Shown here: one piece after another, positions 1 through 9,320 of the stretch
Numbering within the stretch: the first letter of the stretch is position 1
Layout: the number at the start of each line of letters is the position of its first letter
DNA from: Chimonanthus salicifolius
Taxonomy: Eukaryota > Streptophyta > Magnoliopsida > Laurales > Calycanthaceae
Length of the DNA: 64,000 nt
Direction: 5' to 3'
Assembly (NCBI GenBank): GCA_013350335.1
Contig: CM023540.1
Span: 744,001 to 808,000, forward strand
Program-made: the position numbers and the translations under genes
Notes under the pieces: generated by a model
Seen by the model: only the letters and a program-made list of their open reading frames with translations
What the model was told of the DNA's origin: nothing
Databases searched by the model: none

Positions 1-545
1 TAACCCTAATTGGAATACCTACTGGGCGCGTCGTTCTAACGCCCTACTTCTACCCTAGTGGATAATGCAGGTAACGAGGGGAACGATGAACGCGAAATGG
101 GCCAGGCATAGGAGCTTGGATGCTTTACATATATATTTGTTTAAGATACTCATAGGCTTGTATTTGGGAGTATCTAGAATTTGGATTGTAATAACTTCGA
201 TGGATTTGCTATGGTTGGATATTTTACTGAATAATTATGATATGATAACGATGATTAAAGACTTGACGTACTTTGCTATCTGAATGGAATAGAACTGTGT
301 TCTATTATGTTTCCGCATGTTATAATTTTTATTCCGCATGTTTATATTGCTATGTGTGAACCGTTTTCTTGGACTAAGTCCATGCACACATAGGATTGGC
401 CAGTTAAGGGTCGGACTTCAGAAGTTCGGACTTAGCTCGCGTCGTGACGTCCCACTCTCTATCACTCTACTCTGTTATAAAAAAAATAAATAAATAGACT
501 TTGATTTTACGGAAAGAATAGAGTGAAAAAGGGTGGGGCGTTATA
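1..545 (-). mobile_element. 5' end of an LTR, minus strand, cut by the window edge
   Basis: Read on the minus strand, this is the same sequence as the first ~545 bases of the LTR that starts at 1796. It includes the landmark GGGACGTCACGACG and the stretch that runs to CCAATTAGGG. Its terminus abuts virus RT sequence at 545/546. The outer bases are TATAACGCCCC where TGTAACGCCCC is expected, a decayed TG terminus. The other end and its target duplication lie outside the window, so I cannot tell a solo LTR from a complete element. No coding sequence is seen. Confidence 0.8.
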
Positions 546-1690
546 GAAAGAGAAGTTCCAAGATTGGTTATGAATTATAAGCCTTTAAACAAAGTACTGC
601 AATCTATTAGGTATCCCCTGCCTAATACGCAAGACTTGCTTAACAGGCTAAACAATGCCAAAATATTTTCAAAATTCGACTTAAAATCAGGATTTTGGCA
701 GATTCAGATAAAAGAAGAAGATAGATATAAAATTGCATTCGCAGTTCCCATGGGACATTACGAATGGAATGTCATGCCCTTTGGATTAAAAAATGCCCCA
801 TCTGAATTTCAAAATATCATGAATAATATATTTTCATCCTATAGCCAGTTTACCAGTGTCTACATTGATGATATTCTTATCTTTTCTGAATCTGTAGATC
901 AACATTGGAAACATTTGAAAATATTAAAAAGAATTACAAAAGAAAATGGTCTAGTCTTGTCCAAAAGGAAAATGAATTTTTCCAATAGAAAATCAGATTC
1001 TTAGGATTTGAAATAGAAGACAGAAAAATTACTCCTACCAACAGAGTAATTCAATTTGCTGATACGTTCCCAGATGAAATCAAAGATAAAAATATGTTAC
1101 AAAGATTTCTTGGATGTTTAAATTATTTAGCCTTCTTCTATCAAGACTTGGCAAAAGATAGAAAACTTCTCCAAGATAGATTAAAGAAAAATCATAAAGA
1201 ATGGACCTCCAACCATACCAATACTGTAAAAAGGATTAAAGAAAGAGTTAAAAATCTTTCTTGCAGATGTTTATCTGATCCAGAAGCCTTCAAAATAGTA
1301 CAAACAGATGCTTCTGACATCGGTTATGGAGGAATCCTCTTACAACTAAAGGATTCAAGAGAAGGATTAATAAGATTCAATTCTGGTCTGTGGAATGAAG
1401 CCCAAAAGAAATATTCAACCGTCAAAAAGGAAGTTCTTGCTATTGTTCTCTTATAACAAAATTCCAACATGATTTATTAAACAAAGAATTTCTCATCAGA
1501 TTAGACGCCAAGGCTGCAAAAGAAATTCTAGAAAATGATGTGAAAAATCTTGTTTCAAAACAAATATTTGCCAGATGGCAAGCCATTTTATCCGTCTTTG
1601 ACTTCAAGATTGAATTTATCAATGGAAATTCTAATTCTCTCCCTGATTTTCTTACTAGATAATTTCTTCAGGGAAGACAAAATGGCGAGT
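546..1690 (+). pseudogene. Copy 1: reverse transcriptase-RNase H fragment of pararetrovirus polyprotein
   Basis: Encodes the core of caulimovirid RT, which copies pregenomic RNA into DNA, followed by RNase H. Visible are FDLKSGFWQIQI, the MPFGLKNAPSEFQ block and the catalytic YIDD at 861-872. RNase H begins with QTDASDIGYGG near 1300. The frame breaks near 980, where the text differs in length from sister copies, and again near 1450 (LL-stop), so no active enzyme can be made. The N-terminal RT part is missing because the LTR ends at 545. No integrase follows, which fits Caulimoviridae and argues against Ty3/Gypsy. Confidence 0.9.
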
Positions 1691-1795
1691 AGCTCTTCTC
1701 CATTCATCCAGAAGAAAGGAAAAGAGAATTTGGCAGAACAAGATGAAAGCCAAAAGGGCTTTACTCCAATGAAAGACCCAAGTCAATCAGAATTA
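1682..1795 (+). pseudogene. Copy 1: ORF4, 5' part before the LTR insertion
   Basis: Starts at the ATG that overlaps the last codons of RNase H (protein MASSSSPFIQKKGKE...). The reading frame runs into the solo LTR at 1796 and resumes at 5713. ORF4 has no function I can recognise. By position it resembles the P4 protein of tungroviruses, which also follows the polyprotein. Product unknown. Confidence 0.75.
1791..1795 (+). repeat. Target site duplication AATTA, left
   Basis: AATTA occurs immediately before TGTAATGCCCC and again after ...GTGCTACA at 5713-5717. Uninterrupted sister copies have a single AATTA here. The 5-bp size is typical of LTR retrotransposon integrase. Confidence 0.85.
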
Positions 1796-2464
1796 TGTAA
1801 TGCCCCGCCCTTTTTCACTCGTTTCTTCCCGCAAATCAGAGTCTATTTTTTTTTTATAACAGAGTAGAGTGATAGAGAGTGGGACGTCACGACGTGAGCT
1901 AAGTCCAAACTTCCAAAGTCCGACCCTTAACTGGCCAACCCTATGTGTGCATGGACTAAGTCCACGAAAATGGTTCACACATAACAATATCAACATGTGG
2001 AACAAAAATCATAACCTGCGGAATTATAATCACATCATGCGGAATCATAATAGAACCAAGTTCTATTCCATTCAGATAGCAAAGTACGTCAAGTCTTTAT
2101 TCATAATTAATTATCCAATAAAGACATCCAACCATAGCAAATTCATCTAAGTTATTAAATCCGAATTCTAGATACTCAAAATACAAGCCCATGAGTATCT
2201 TAAACAAAATATAAACTAATCCTCCAAGCTCCTATGCTTGGCCCTCTTTGCGTTCATCGTTCCCCTGGTTTCCTGTGTCATCCACTAGGGTAGGAGTAGG
2301 GCGTTAGAACAACACGCCCAGTAGGTATTCCAATTAGGGCTAACACATGGGTTAGTACAAAACATATATAATATCATAATGTCCAAAACCATATAAAACA
2401 ATGCCATGCAATGATGACAAATGCAATGAGTCCCACCCATCACATGTACATAAAGTACCCACCA

Positions 2465-2588
2465 CATAGGTCTTTCGGACACCCCAACGGAGTGTGGACC
2501 CTCCGATTTCTTCCTGATGGAAAAACACATCAAGGTACCCTACATAGGTTTTTCGGACGCCCCGACGGAGTGTGCACCCTCCGGTTAC
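2465..2588 (+). repeat. Two ~46-bp repeats 78 bp apart in the LTR
   Basis: CATAGGT.TTTCGGAC is followed by CCCC.ACGGAGTGTG and CCCTCCG in two copies (2465 and 2543). The LTR at 31772 has three such units (about 32460, 32538 and 32635). They are GC-richer than the rest of the LTR. Confidence 0.75.
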
Positions 2589-2981
2589 AAATCCTTCACC
2601 CCATGCCATGCATAAGATGCCAATGAAACACATGCTATTTTATAACATAAACATAGCATTAAAATCATATTTTGAAACATATCCAACGCATGCTATTTTA
2701 TCATATAAACATAGCATTTAAAATCACAATATTAAAACATATCCTTTGCAACATAATTTCATCAAAAATAAGATAAAACAAATGTACATAAACCCATGGT
2801 TTCAAAGAGGTGGAATCCTACCAAAGACTGCTAACGTGTCCTTGCATCTTTCGTCCGGTAACCGCTCACGATCGTAAACGCCTTGTGAGGTCCCATTACC
2901 TTATAATATAACAATCAATCAAAACCAAGTCCCACTTGATTTTTTTTTTAATATTTTAAGTCCATAAACCAATCCCCATGA

Positions 2982-4719
2982 GGTTCGGCCATACACCATG
3001 GCCGAACCCATGGTTTATCATTTTCAGCCAATATTACCAAATTGTCATTGGTCTAATCTTTAGTTAATATTTCATTTTAATAAGCCAAACATAGTCCCTA
3101 TATCCACCAAACATTCTCTATGGGGTTCGGCCATACACCATGGCCGAACCCATGGCCCCTTATTTTAACTTAATTACCAAAATGCCATTATACCTAATAA
3201 CATAACCAATTACATAAACCATGAACATAGGTCTATATGTAATTAAATCCCTCATTACCTTAAACATGCATAACCACTCTAAGTGTCCTTAAAATATTCC
3301 AACACATGGTCCATCAAATAATTCATACCATGGCCGAACCCTATGTCCATTATTTTGACCTATTTACAATCTTGCCATTGCTTCCATCACCTCATGTTTA
3401 GGTTTCCAAAACATAAGTCCATGTTTTAATCCACAAACCTACATCATGGGGATCGGCCATACATCATGGCCGAATCCATGACCTTTCATCTCCTTATTTC
3501 TAGGTCCAACAACCTAAACAAAACCCATAATCCAATAATATAATCCATAAGCATGTATTTGCATTCTCCAATTAGTCCACCTTTCATTTGAAATACTAAG
3601 TCCATACATGACCCATAAATTTGGTTCATGGGGTTTGGCCAAACACCATGGCCGAACCCTATGTCCATTAATTTCACCTATTAACAATTTTGTCATCACC
3701 TTCATCACCTTAGGTTTTGGTTCCAAAACCGATCCATAAAACCCATATGACCCATTAAATTGGTTAACCATCTTAGGTTCATAAATGACTCATAAAAATT
3801 CCTTAACCACTTAAGTCCATAAAGAACCTTATGGGGTTCGGCCATAAACCATGGCCGAACCCATGATCTTTCATTCTAGCCTTTAATTACAACTTTACCA
3901 TTATTAAAAAATCCATAAATAGCAAGTCCATAATTAGAAGGTCCATAAATAGAAAGTCCATATTTAGAAAGTTTCCAAAATTTATCATACATCCTTCCAT
4001 AATTAATCAATTATCATTCATTAAAAATCGCAATACACCTCCATGGGGTTCGGCCGTACATCATGGCCGAACCCTATGGTTCAACCCTTTTTTTTCTAAT
4101 AAATATTCATCCAATGAAATTCCTTAATAAATTAAATCCATACAAAACCTCATGGGGTTCGGCCATACACCATGGCCGAACCCATGATCTTTCAATTTGG
4201 CCCATATTTACAAAATTGCCATCATCTCCATGATCTCCATTCGATCATCACCAAATTAAGTCCATCTTTAGATTCTTTCTAAATTAGTAACATCCTCCAT
4301 GTGGTTCGGCCATACACCATGGCCGAACCCTATGGTTCCAAAATGTTCTCTTTAAAATTCATTAATCCTCTGATCTTCCATGATCATTAAAACAACATAT
4401 TTATCCACTCATTTAAATCCATTAAAAATTATTAATATCCTTTCCATTGGAATGACCGAACCCTATGGTTCCTCGCTTCCTCTTGAACATCAATTAAACC
4501 CTTTTTAAAACCATATAATTATTCCATGGTCTTCATTTAATCCCTTCAAAAATCATATACCATTAACATCAAACTCCCATTTAAAATTAACCAATAACCT
4601 TCCATGGGGTTCGGCCTTGCACTATGGCCGAACCCTATGGTTCTTTCTTTCCATTAAATTAAACCATAATCCTTCCCAATTCTCTTCCATGGGGTTCGGC
4701 CATACAACTTGGCCGAACC
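2982..4719 (+). repeat. Field of dispersed 27-bp hairpins in the LTR
   Basis: About ten copies of an 11-bp arm GGTTCGGCCAT, a ~5-base loop (ACACC) and the complementary arm ATGGCCGAACC. The first is at 2982-3008 and the second at 3124-3150. Spacing is irregular, about 100-320 bp, and the DNA between them is AT-rich. Several copies have lost pairing by point changes. The LTR at 31772 has a matching field. Function unknown. Confidence 0.85.
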
Positions 4720-4928
4720 CTATGGTTCCTTTCTTTTTAATCAAAAATATCAAATCACTTACCGGTTCCACGACTCCTTCGGTTTTCCTTCGGTTGTTCT
4801 TGATCTTCCAATTCTTTTCTTTCTTGGCCTCCTTGATCCTTCACAAAGCTGAGAACACCTCTTGCTAAGGTGCAAACCAGCTTCAAGACCTTTGTTTAAT
4901 AATGTAATGTCGTGTGCCTCTCATTCTC

Positions 4929-4937
4929 TTATAAAAA
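4929..4937 (+). promoter_or_regulatory. TATA-like box of the LTR
   Basis: TTATAAAAA lies about 780 bp before the LTR 3' end. A TTTATAG box lies in similar context at 34821 in the second LTR, which supports a conserved core promoter. Transcription start not determined. Confidence 0.4.
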
Positions 4938-5132
4938 CTCCCAATTGGTTCAATCTTAGAAGCTACCAAGACCCTCTTAAATTAGCCATTGCCCTGTGCT
5001 CCTTTGTCTCTCTAAAATAGCAAGTGCCATGCGCCCCATTGTCTTGTCAGATAACAATTGCCATGTGCACCTCTGTTTTATAGAAATTCCAATTGATCCC
5101 AATATTAGAAGGTGCCTTGAGCTCCTCTTGTG

Positions 5133-5243
5133 TTGCCTCTTTATAAAACCTCCACTTAATCAAAAATAGAAAATGCCATGCACCCCTTGTTGCCTCTTAT
5201 AAAACCTCCACTTAATAAAAAATAGAAAGTGCCATGCGCCCCA
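5133..5243 (+). repeat. Two ~55-bp tandem units, each with TATAAAA
   Basis: Adjacent units start TTGCCTC, contain TATAAAACCTCCACTTAAT and end TGCCATGC.CCCC (5133-5189 and 5190-5243). They may duplicate a core promoter or may be simple LTR decay. Confidence 0.65.
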
Positions 5244-5712
5244 TGTTTAGCTATTGCGTTAGAGCCATTCTTAATCAAGGGAAATACCCTTTTTAAAATG
5301 ATATTATGCTCATTAACATAGATATGGAAATCCCTCATGCGGCCTATGCAACTCCTAAAATCCTTCCATGTCCACCTCACATACACACCCCAAGCAATCC
5401 ATATTTAATTTTTAGACATATTGCATTATTATTTAATTTAGCCCTATTTAATTTAAATTGAACCAACTTGGTGGTCATCCAAGTTAACCATGACCCATTG
5501 GGTCCCAATTGGGCATTTGACCCAAATAAACAACCTTGACCAAATTAAACACATCTTTCCCAATTTTTTTTAAATTGAGCCTATAACATATCCGTTGGAT
5601 CTTAATTGGCAATGACCCAACACTTTACCCATCTAAGGTCCATATCTAAAATTCACAAATTAAATGGGTAATTTCCGTAAATATTTATAACTTGAAAATC
5701 TGGGGTGCTACA

Positions 5713-6151
5713 AATTATATCTTTATACTGGTAATAGAATTCTTGTTACTTCAAATTGTCTTATGGAAGAAAGATCTGTTAAAGATAATGTATATTTTCT
5801 CTTTGGAAAGGGACTTCATTATTATTCCCCGGATAAGAGAAAAACCCGTGAATGGTATCTCAATATTTTGCATCAGACGATAAGCGTCCTTATCTTCCAC
5901 AACAAAAATGCAAATGGAATCATCACCTATTCAAAGTTCACTATTCTCAAAATCCTCACTGAGGAAGATTGGGATTGTCCTCTTTACATGACAAGATCAG
6001 TCCGACTTTATTATTCAACTGAAATTTTCAATTATTGGGATTATATTGATGCCTGGAAGATTGCTTTGATGTGGCAAAACTGTCAGTATAATCATTCTTG
6101 GTTCATTAGGTTCAAAGAAGAAAGTCCTGATGTCACACCTATTCAAAAGAC
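5713..6151 (+). pseudogene. Copy 1: ORF4 continued after the LTR; contains the right AATTA duplication
   Basis: After the AATTA at 5713-5717 the ORF4 frame resumes at 5715 (LYLYTGNRILVTS, then MEERSV...NVYFLFGKGLHYYS). It stays open to about residue 190, ending in SHSWFIRFKEESPDVTPI. The sequence then leaves ORF4 at an 8-bp microhomology (CCTATTCA). The C-terminal half is missing. Function unknown. The protein is rich in aromatic residues and shows no membrane segment or signal peptide. Confidence 0.8.
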
Positions 6152-6190
6152 CTATTCATAAGGTCAATTAAGGAATAAGTTGGCGTATGA
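6152..6190 (-). other. Short inverted filler from the capsid-protease spacer
   Basis: These ~39 bases match, on the minus strand, the spacer region that reads TFHTPTYSLIDLMNR in other copies (compare 9540-9580). They are wedged between ORF4 on the plus strand and ORF4 on the minus strand, which suggests two successive template jumps or end joins. Confidence 0.7.
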
Positions 6191-7397
6191 AATACCAGTA
6201 CTTTCCACCACGAAGATATTCAGAAACTGATCCGTCAGGATTATTATGGGAATCAGGGTCCCATCGAGGATGGAGATTCTCCAGGGGCACAACTTCATCA
6301 TCAAGATTTTCATCTGGATCATGATTAGAATCCCAATAATGAAGAGTGTCTTTCTTCTTTGGAATATATTCTTTTAGGATTTGCTTGATTTTTTCTTCAA
6401 AATTAACAGATTCAACAGAGATGTCCATTGGCTCGGGAGATTTTTCACAAGCAATATCTTTAGCAATCTTTTTGGCTAACAGATCAGCCATGATCATTTC
6501 ATTCTCATGAGGTTTTTCTTCTGGAAGAGAATCATTTAATTTTTCAGGGGGAGAGATTCGATTTATAATTCTTTCAAACGTGTCATTTTCAATTTTAGGC
6601 CACCATTTTTGGCACATAGTTTGAAAAAGACAAGTGTGACCATATAAATCTTTTTTCACCTCAAATTTCCATTGGAGAATGTATGGAATATGGAACTTCG
6701 CAAAGAAACGAAGAACATTAATCATATCACAAGAGGCCGTTTCTTCAACTTGGCCAAATTTAATAAATAGATAATGAAAATTATCAGGAAGGATTTTCAT
6801 GGAAGCACCAAAATGAGACCACCAAGTGAAGAGAAACCAAGATGGAAAATTACGATGAATAGGAGTGACATTAAGACTTTCTTTTTTGAATCTAATAAAC
6901 CAAGAATGACTATACTGACAATTTTGCCACATTAACGCAAATTTCCATGTGTCAATATAATCCCAATAATTAAAGAACTCAGTCGAATTATAGAGCTGGA
7001 CTGGTCTTGTCATGTAAAGAGGACCATCCCAATCTTCCTCATTGAGGATTTTAAGAATAGTGAACTTTGAATAGGTGATGATACCATTTGTATTTTTGTT
7101 GTGGAAGATGAGGACACTTTTCGTCTGATGTAAAATATTGAGATACCATTCACAAGTTTTTCTCTTGTCCGGGGAATAATAATGAAGTCCCTTTCCAAAG
7201 AGAAAATATACATTATCTTCAATAAATCTTTCTTCCATAAGACAATCTGAAGTAAAAAGAATTCTATTAACAGTTTAAAGATATAATTCTGATTGACTTG
7301 GGACTTTTCTTGGAGTAAAACCCTTCTGGCTTTCTTCTTGTTCTGCCAATTTCTCCTTTCCTTTCTTCTGGATGAAAGGAGAAGAACTACTCGCCAT
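6191..7397 (-). pseudogene. Copy 2: ORF4, nearly complete, one nonsense codon
   Basis: The ATG is at 7397. The frame is open except for a TAA at 7275-7277, where sister copies have a TAT codon in the sequence LYLYTG. It continues as a 356-codon block that loses homology at the 6191 junction. A one-base loss upstream puts the RNase H frame and ORF4 in one frame here. Conserved blocks are NVYFLFGKGLHYYSPDKRK, FNYWDYID, SWFLFTWWSHFGAS, and an acidic/lysine-rich C-terminal part with RGGKYW. Function unknown. Confidence 0.85.
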
Positions 7398-8900
7398 TTT
7401 GTCTTCCCGAAGAAATTCTCTAGTAAGAAAATTAGGGAGAGAATTAGAATTTCCATTGATAAATTCAATCTTGAACTCAAAGACGGATAAAATGGCTTGC
7501 CATCTGGCAAATATTTGTTTTGAAACAAGATTTTTCACATCCTTTTCTAGAATTTCTTTTGCAGCATTGGCGTCTACTCTAATGAGAAATTCTTTGTTTA
7601 ATAAATCATGTTGGAATTTTGTTACACAGAGAACAATGGCAAGAACTTCCTTTTTGATGGTTGAATATTTCTTTTGGGATTCATTCCAAAGACCAGAATT
7701 GAATCTTATTAATTCTTCTTTTGAATCCTTTTGTTGTAAGAGGATTCCTCTATAACCGATGTCAGAAGCATCTGTTTGCACTATTTTGAAGGCTTCTGGA
7801 TCAGATAACATCTGCAAGGAAGATTTTTAACTCTTTCTTTAATCCTTTTTATAGGATTGGTATGGTTGGAGGTCCATTCTTTAGGATTTTTCTATCTTTT
7901 GTCAAGTCTTGATAGAAGAAGGCTACATTATTTAAATATCCAAGAAATCTTTGTAACATAATTTTGTCTTTGATTTCATCTGGGAACTTATCAGGAAATT
8001 GAATTACTCTATTGGCAGGAGTAATTTTTCTGTCTCCTATTTCAAATCTTAAGAATCTGATTTTCTGTTGGAACAAATTCATTTTCCTTTTGGACAAGAC
8101 TAGACCAGTTTCTTTTGTAATTCTTTTGAATATATTCAAATGTTTCCAATGTTGATCCACTGATTCTGAAAAGATAAGAATGTCATCAATGTAAACAATG
8201 GTAAACTGGGTGTAGGATGAAAAGATATTATTCATGATATTTTGAAATTCAGATGGGGCATTTTTTAATCCAAAGGGCATAACATTCCATTCATAATGTC
8301 CCATGGGGACTGCAAATGCAGTTTTATACCTATCTTCTTCTTTTATCTGAATTTGCCAAAATCCTGATTTTAAGTCAAATTTTAAAAATATTTTGGCATT
8401 GTTTAGCCCGTTAACCAAGTCTTGCGCATTAGGCAGGGGATACCTAGTAGATTGCAATACTTTGCTTAAAGGCTTATAATTAATAACCAATCTCGGAACT
8501 CCTCTTTCAATTTCAGCGGCTTTTTCAACATAGAATGTCGTACAGCTCCAAAGGGATTTGTTTTTTTCTAATCAATCCCTTTTTTAATAAATCACTTATT
8601 TCTTCTTGGCAAAGTTTTAAATGTTTTACATCCATTTGGGATGGACGGGCTTTTGTAGGAAAATCCTTTTCATCAAATCCTTTAAGGTATGGTAGACTTA
8701 CAATATGCCTCTTTCTATTCCAGAATGCAGAGGGTAATTTAGAGCAACATTCATCTTCAAATTGCTTTGTGAGATTTTCTATTTTTCCTTTAAACTCTTT
8801 TTCTCCAAATTTTTTGTAATTTGGGCAATTTTTATTTCACTTTTTAGTCCATTTACATAATTTTCTTTGGTGGCTATGATTTGGTTTATCTTTTGGATCT
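7398..8900 (-). pseudogene. Copy 2: RT-RNase H region
   Basis: Contains the RT palm with YIDDILIFSES (YIDD at 8182-8193), MPFGLKNAPSEFQ, and RNase H with QTDASDIGYRG. Lesions: a one-base loss near 7810 in LSDPEAF, about 20 bases lost near 7880 in the RT-RNase H connection, and length changes near 8560. The RT N-terminus (RKRHIVSLPYIKGF in other copies) can still be followed to about 8760. Confidence 0.9.
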
Positions 8901-9320
8901 TTGTTTCACAGGGATCATCTATGAAATCAAGTATTTACATCTATGCCTTTGATATTTGTAGAGATTCCCTTAGTGTTTACTGAAAAAGGTTTGATTAAAA
9001 GGATAAACGGGGATCCAAGAAGTACATCATTAACAATATCTTCTAAAATAATAAAGGGTGAAGTAACACAGACTCCTTGGAAGCAAACATGACCATTTCA
9101 AAATTTTCTTTCTATGGAAATACTTGTTCCATTGGCAGCAGATGTAAATTGTTTTGACTCACTTGTAAATTCAATAGGGACGATTCCCAATCTAATAACA
9201 TTTAAATCTACTCCAGTGTCAATAATGGCATTAACAATTTTCTCAAAATTTTTTATTTTCATTTTCACCTGGACTCTCCACTGTTGATAGATGCATTTAG
9301 TAGGGATCACTCCAGTAGAG
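8901..9320 (-). pseudogene. Copy 2: aspartic protease
   Basis: Retropepsin-like domain that would process the polyprotein. The active site DTGVD lies at 9206-9220, followed by LNVIRLGIVPIEF. Upstream is KCIYQQWRVQVKMKI. Downstream the frame is broken near 9100, and VCVTSPF continues in a second frame. Confidence 0.85.

Larger units (their letters stand above)
1796..5712 (+). mobile_element. Solo LTR, 3.9 kb, inserted in virus ORF4
   Basis: Begins TGTAATGCCCC and ends GGGGTGCTACA, a TG...CA element with short inverted termini, flanked by AATTA duplications. It interrupts ORF4 of copy 1 at a place where sister copies are continuous. No direct repeats at the two ends and no gag-pol are present, so I read it as a single LTR left by unequal recombination. 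The TGTAAC.CC/GG.GTTACA termini are common in plant Ty3/Gypsy LTRs of the Tekay/Del type; this is a family-level inference only. It carries internal 46-bp repeats, a hairpin field and a TATA-like tandem repeat. Confidence 0.85.

Noticed and set aside
1..10. Telomere-like TAACCCTAAT at the window start
   Set aside because: Only one unit. It is the internal part of the LTR, matching AATTAGGG near 2333-2340 on the other strand.
546..1690. Ty3/Gypsy retrotransposon polymerase
   Set aside because: No integrase follows RNase H in any copy; a 30K-type movement protein, a pararetrovirus capsid with knuckle, ORF4 and tRNA-Met sites fit Caulimoviridae.
2285..2633. Small antisense ORFs with cysteine-rich proteins in the LTR
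   Set aside because: They arise from the 46-bp GC-rich repeats; frames are not kept in the second LTR.
2982..4719. CRISPR-like array of regular palindromes
   Set aside because: Spacing is irregular (about 100-320 bp), there are no cas genes, and the context is a plant LTR.
1796..5712. Mutator-like or other DNA transposon with terminal inverted repeats
   Set aside because: Only short terminal inverted similarity, 5-bp rather than ~9-bp target duplications, no transposase; TG...CA ends fit an LTR.
7293..7755. Antisense ORFs opposite RNase H (also 17496-17717, 53695-53994, 62653-62895)
   Set aside because: They shadow the conserved RNase H coding strand and have no independent start or homology.
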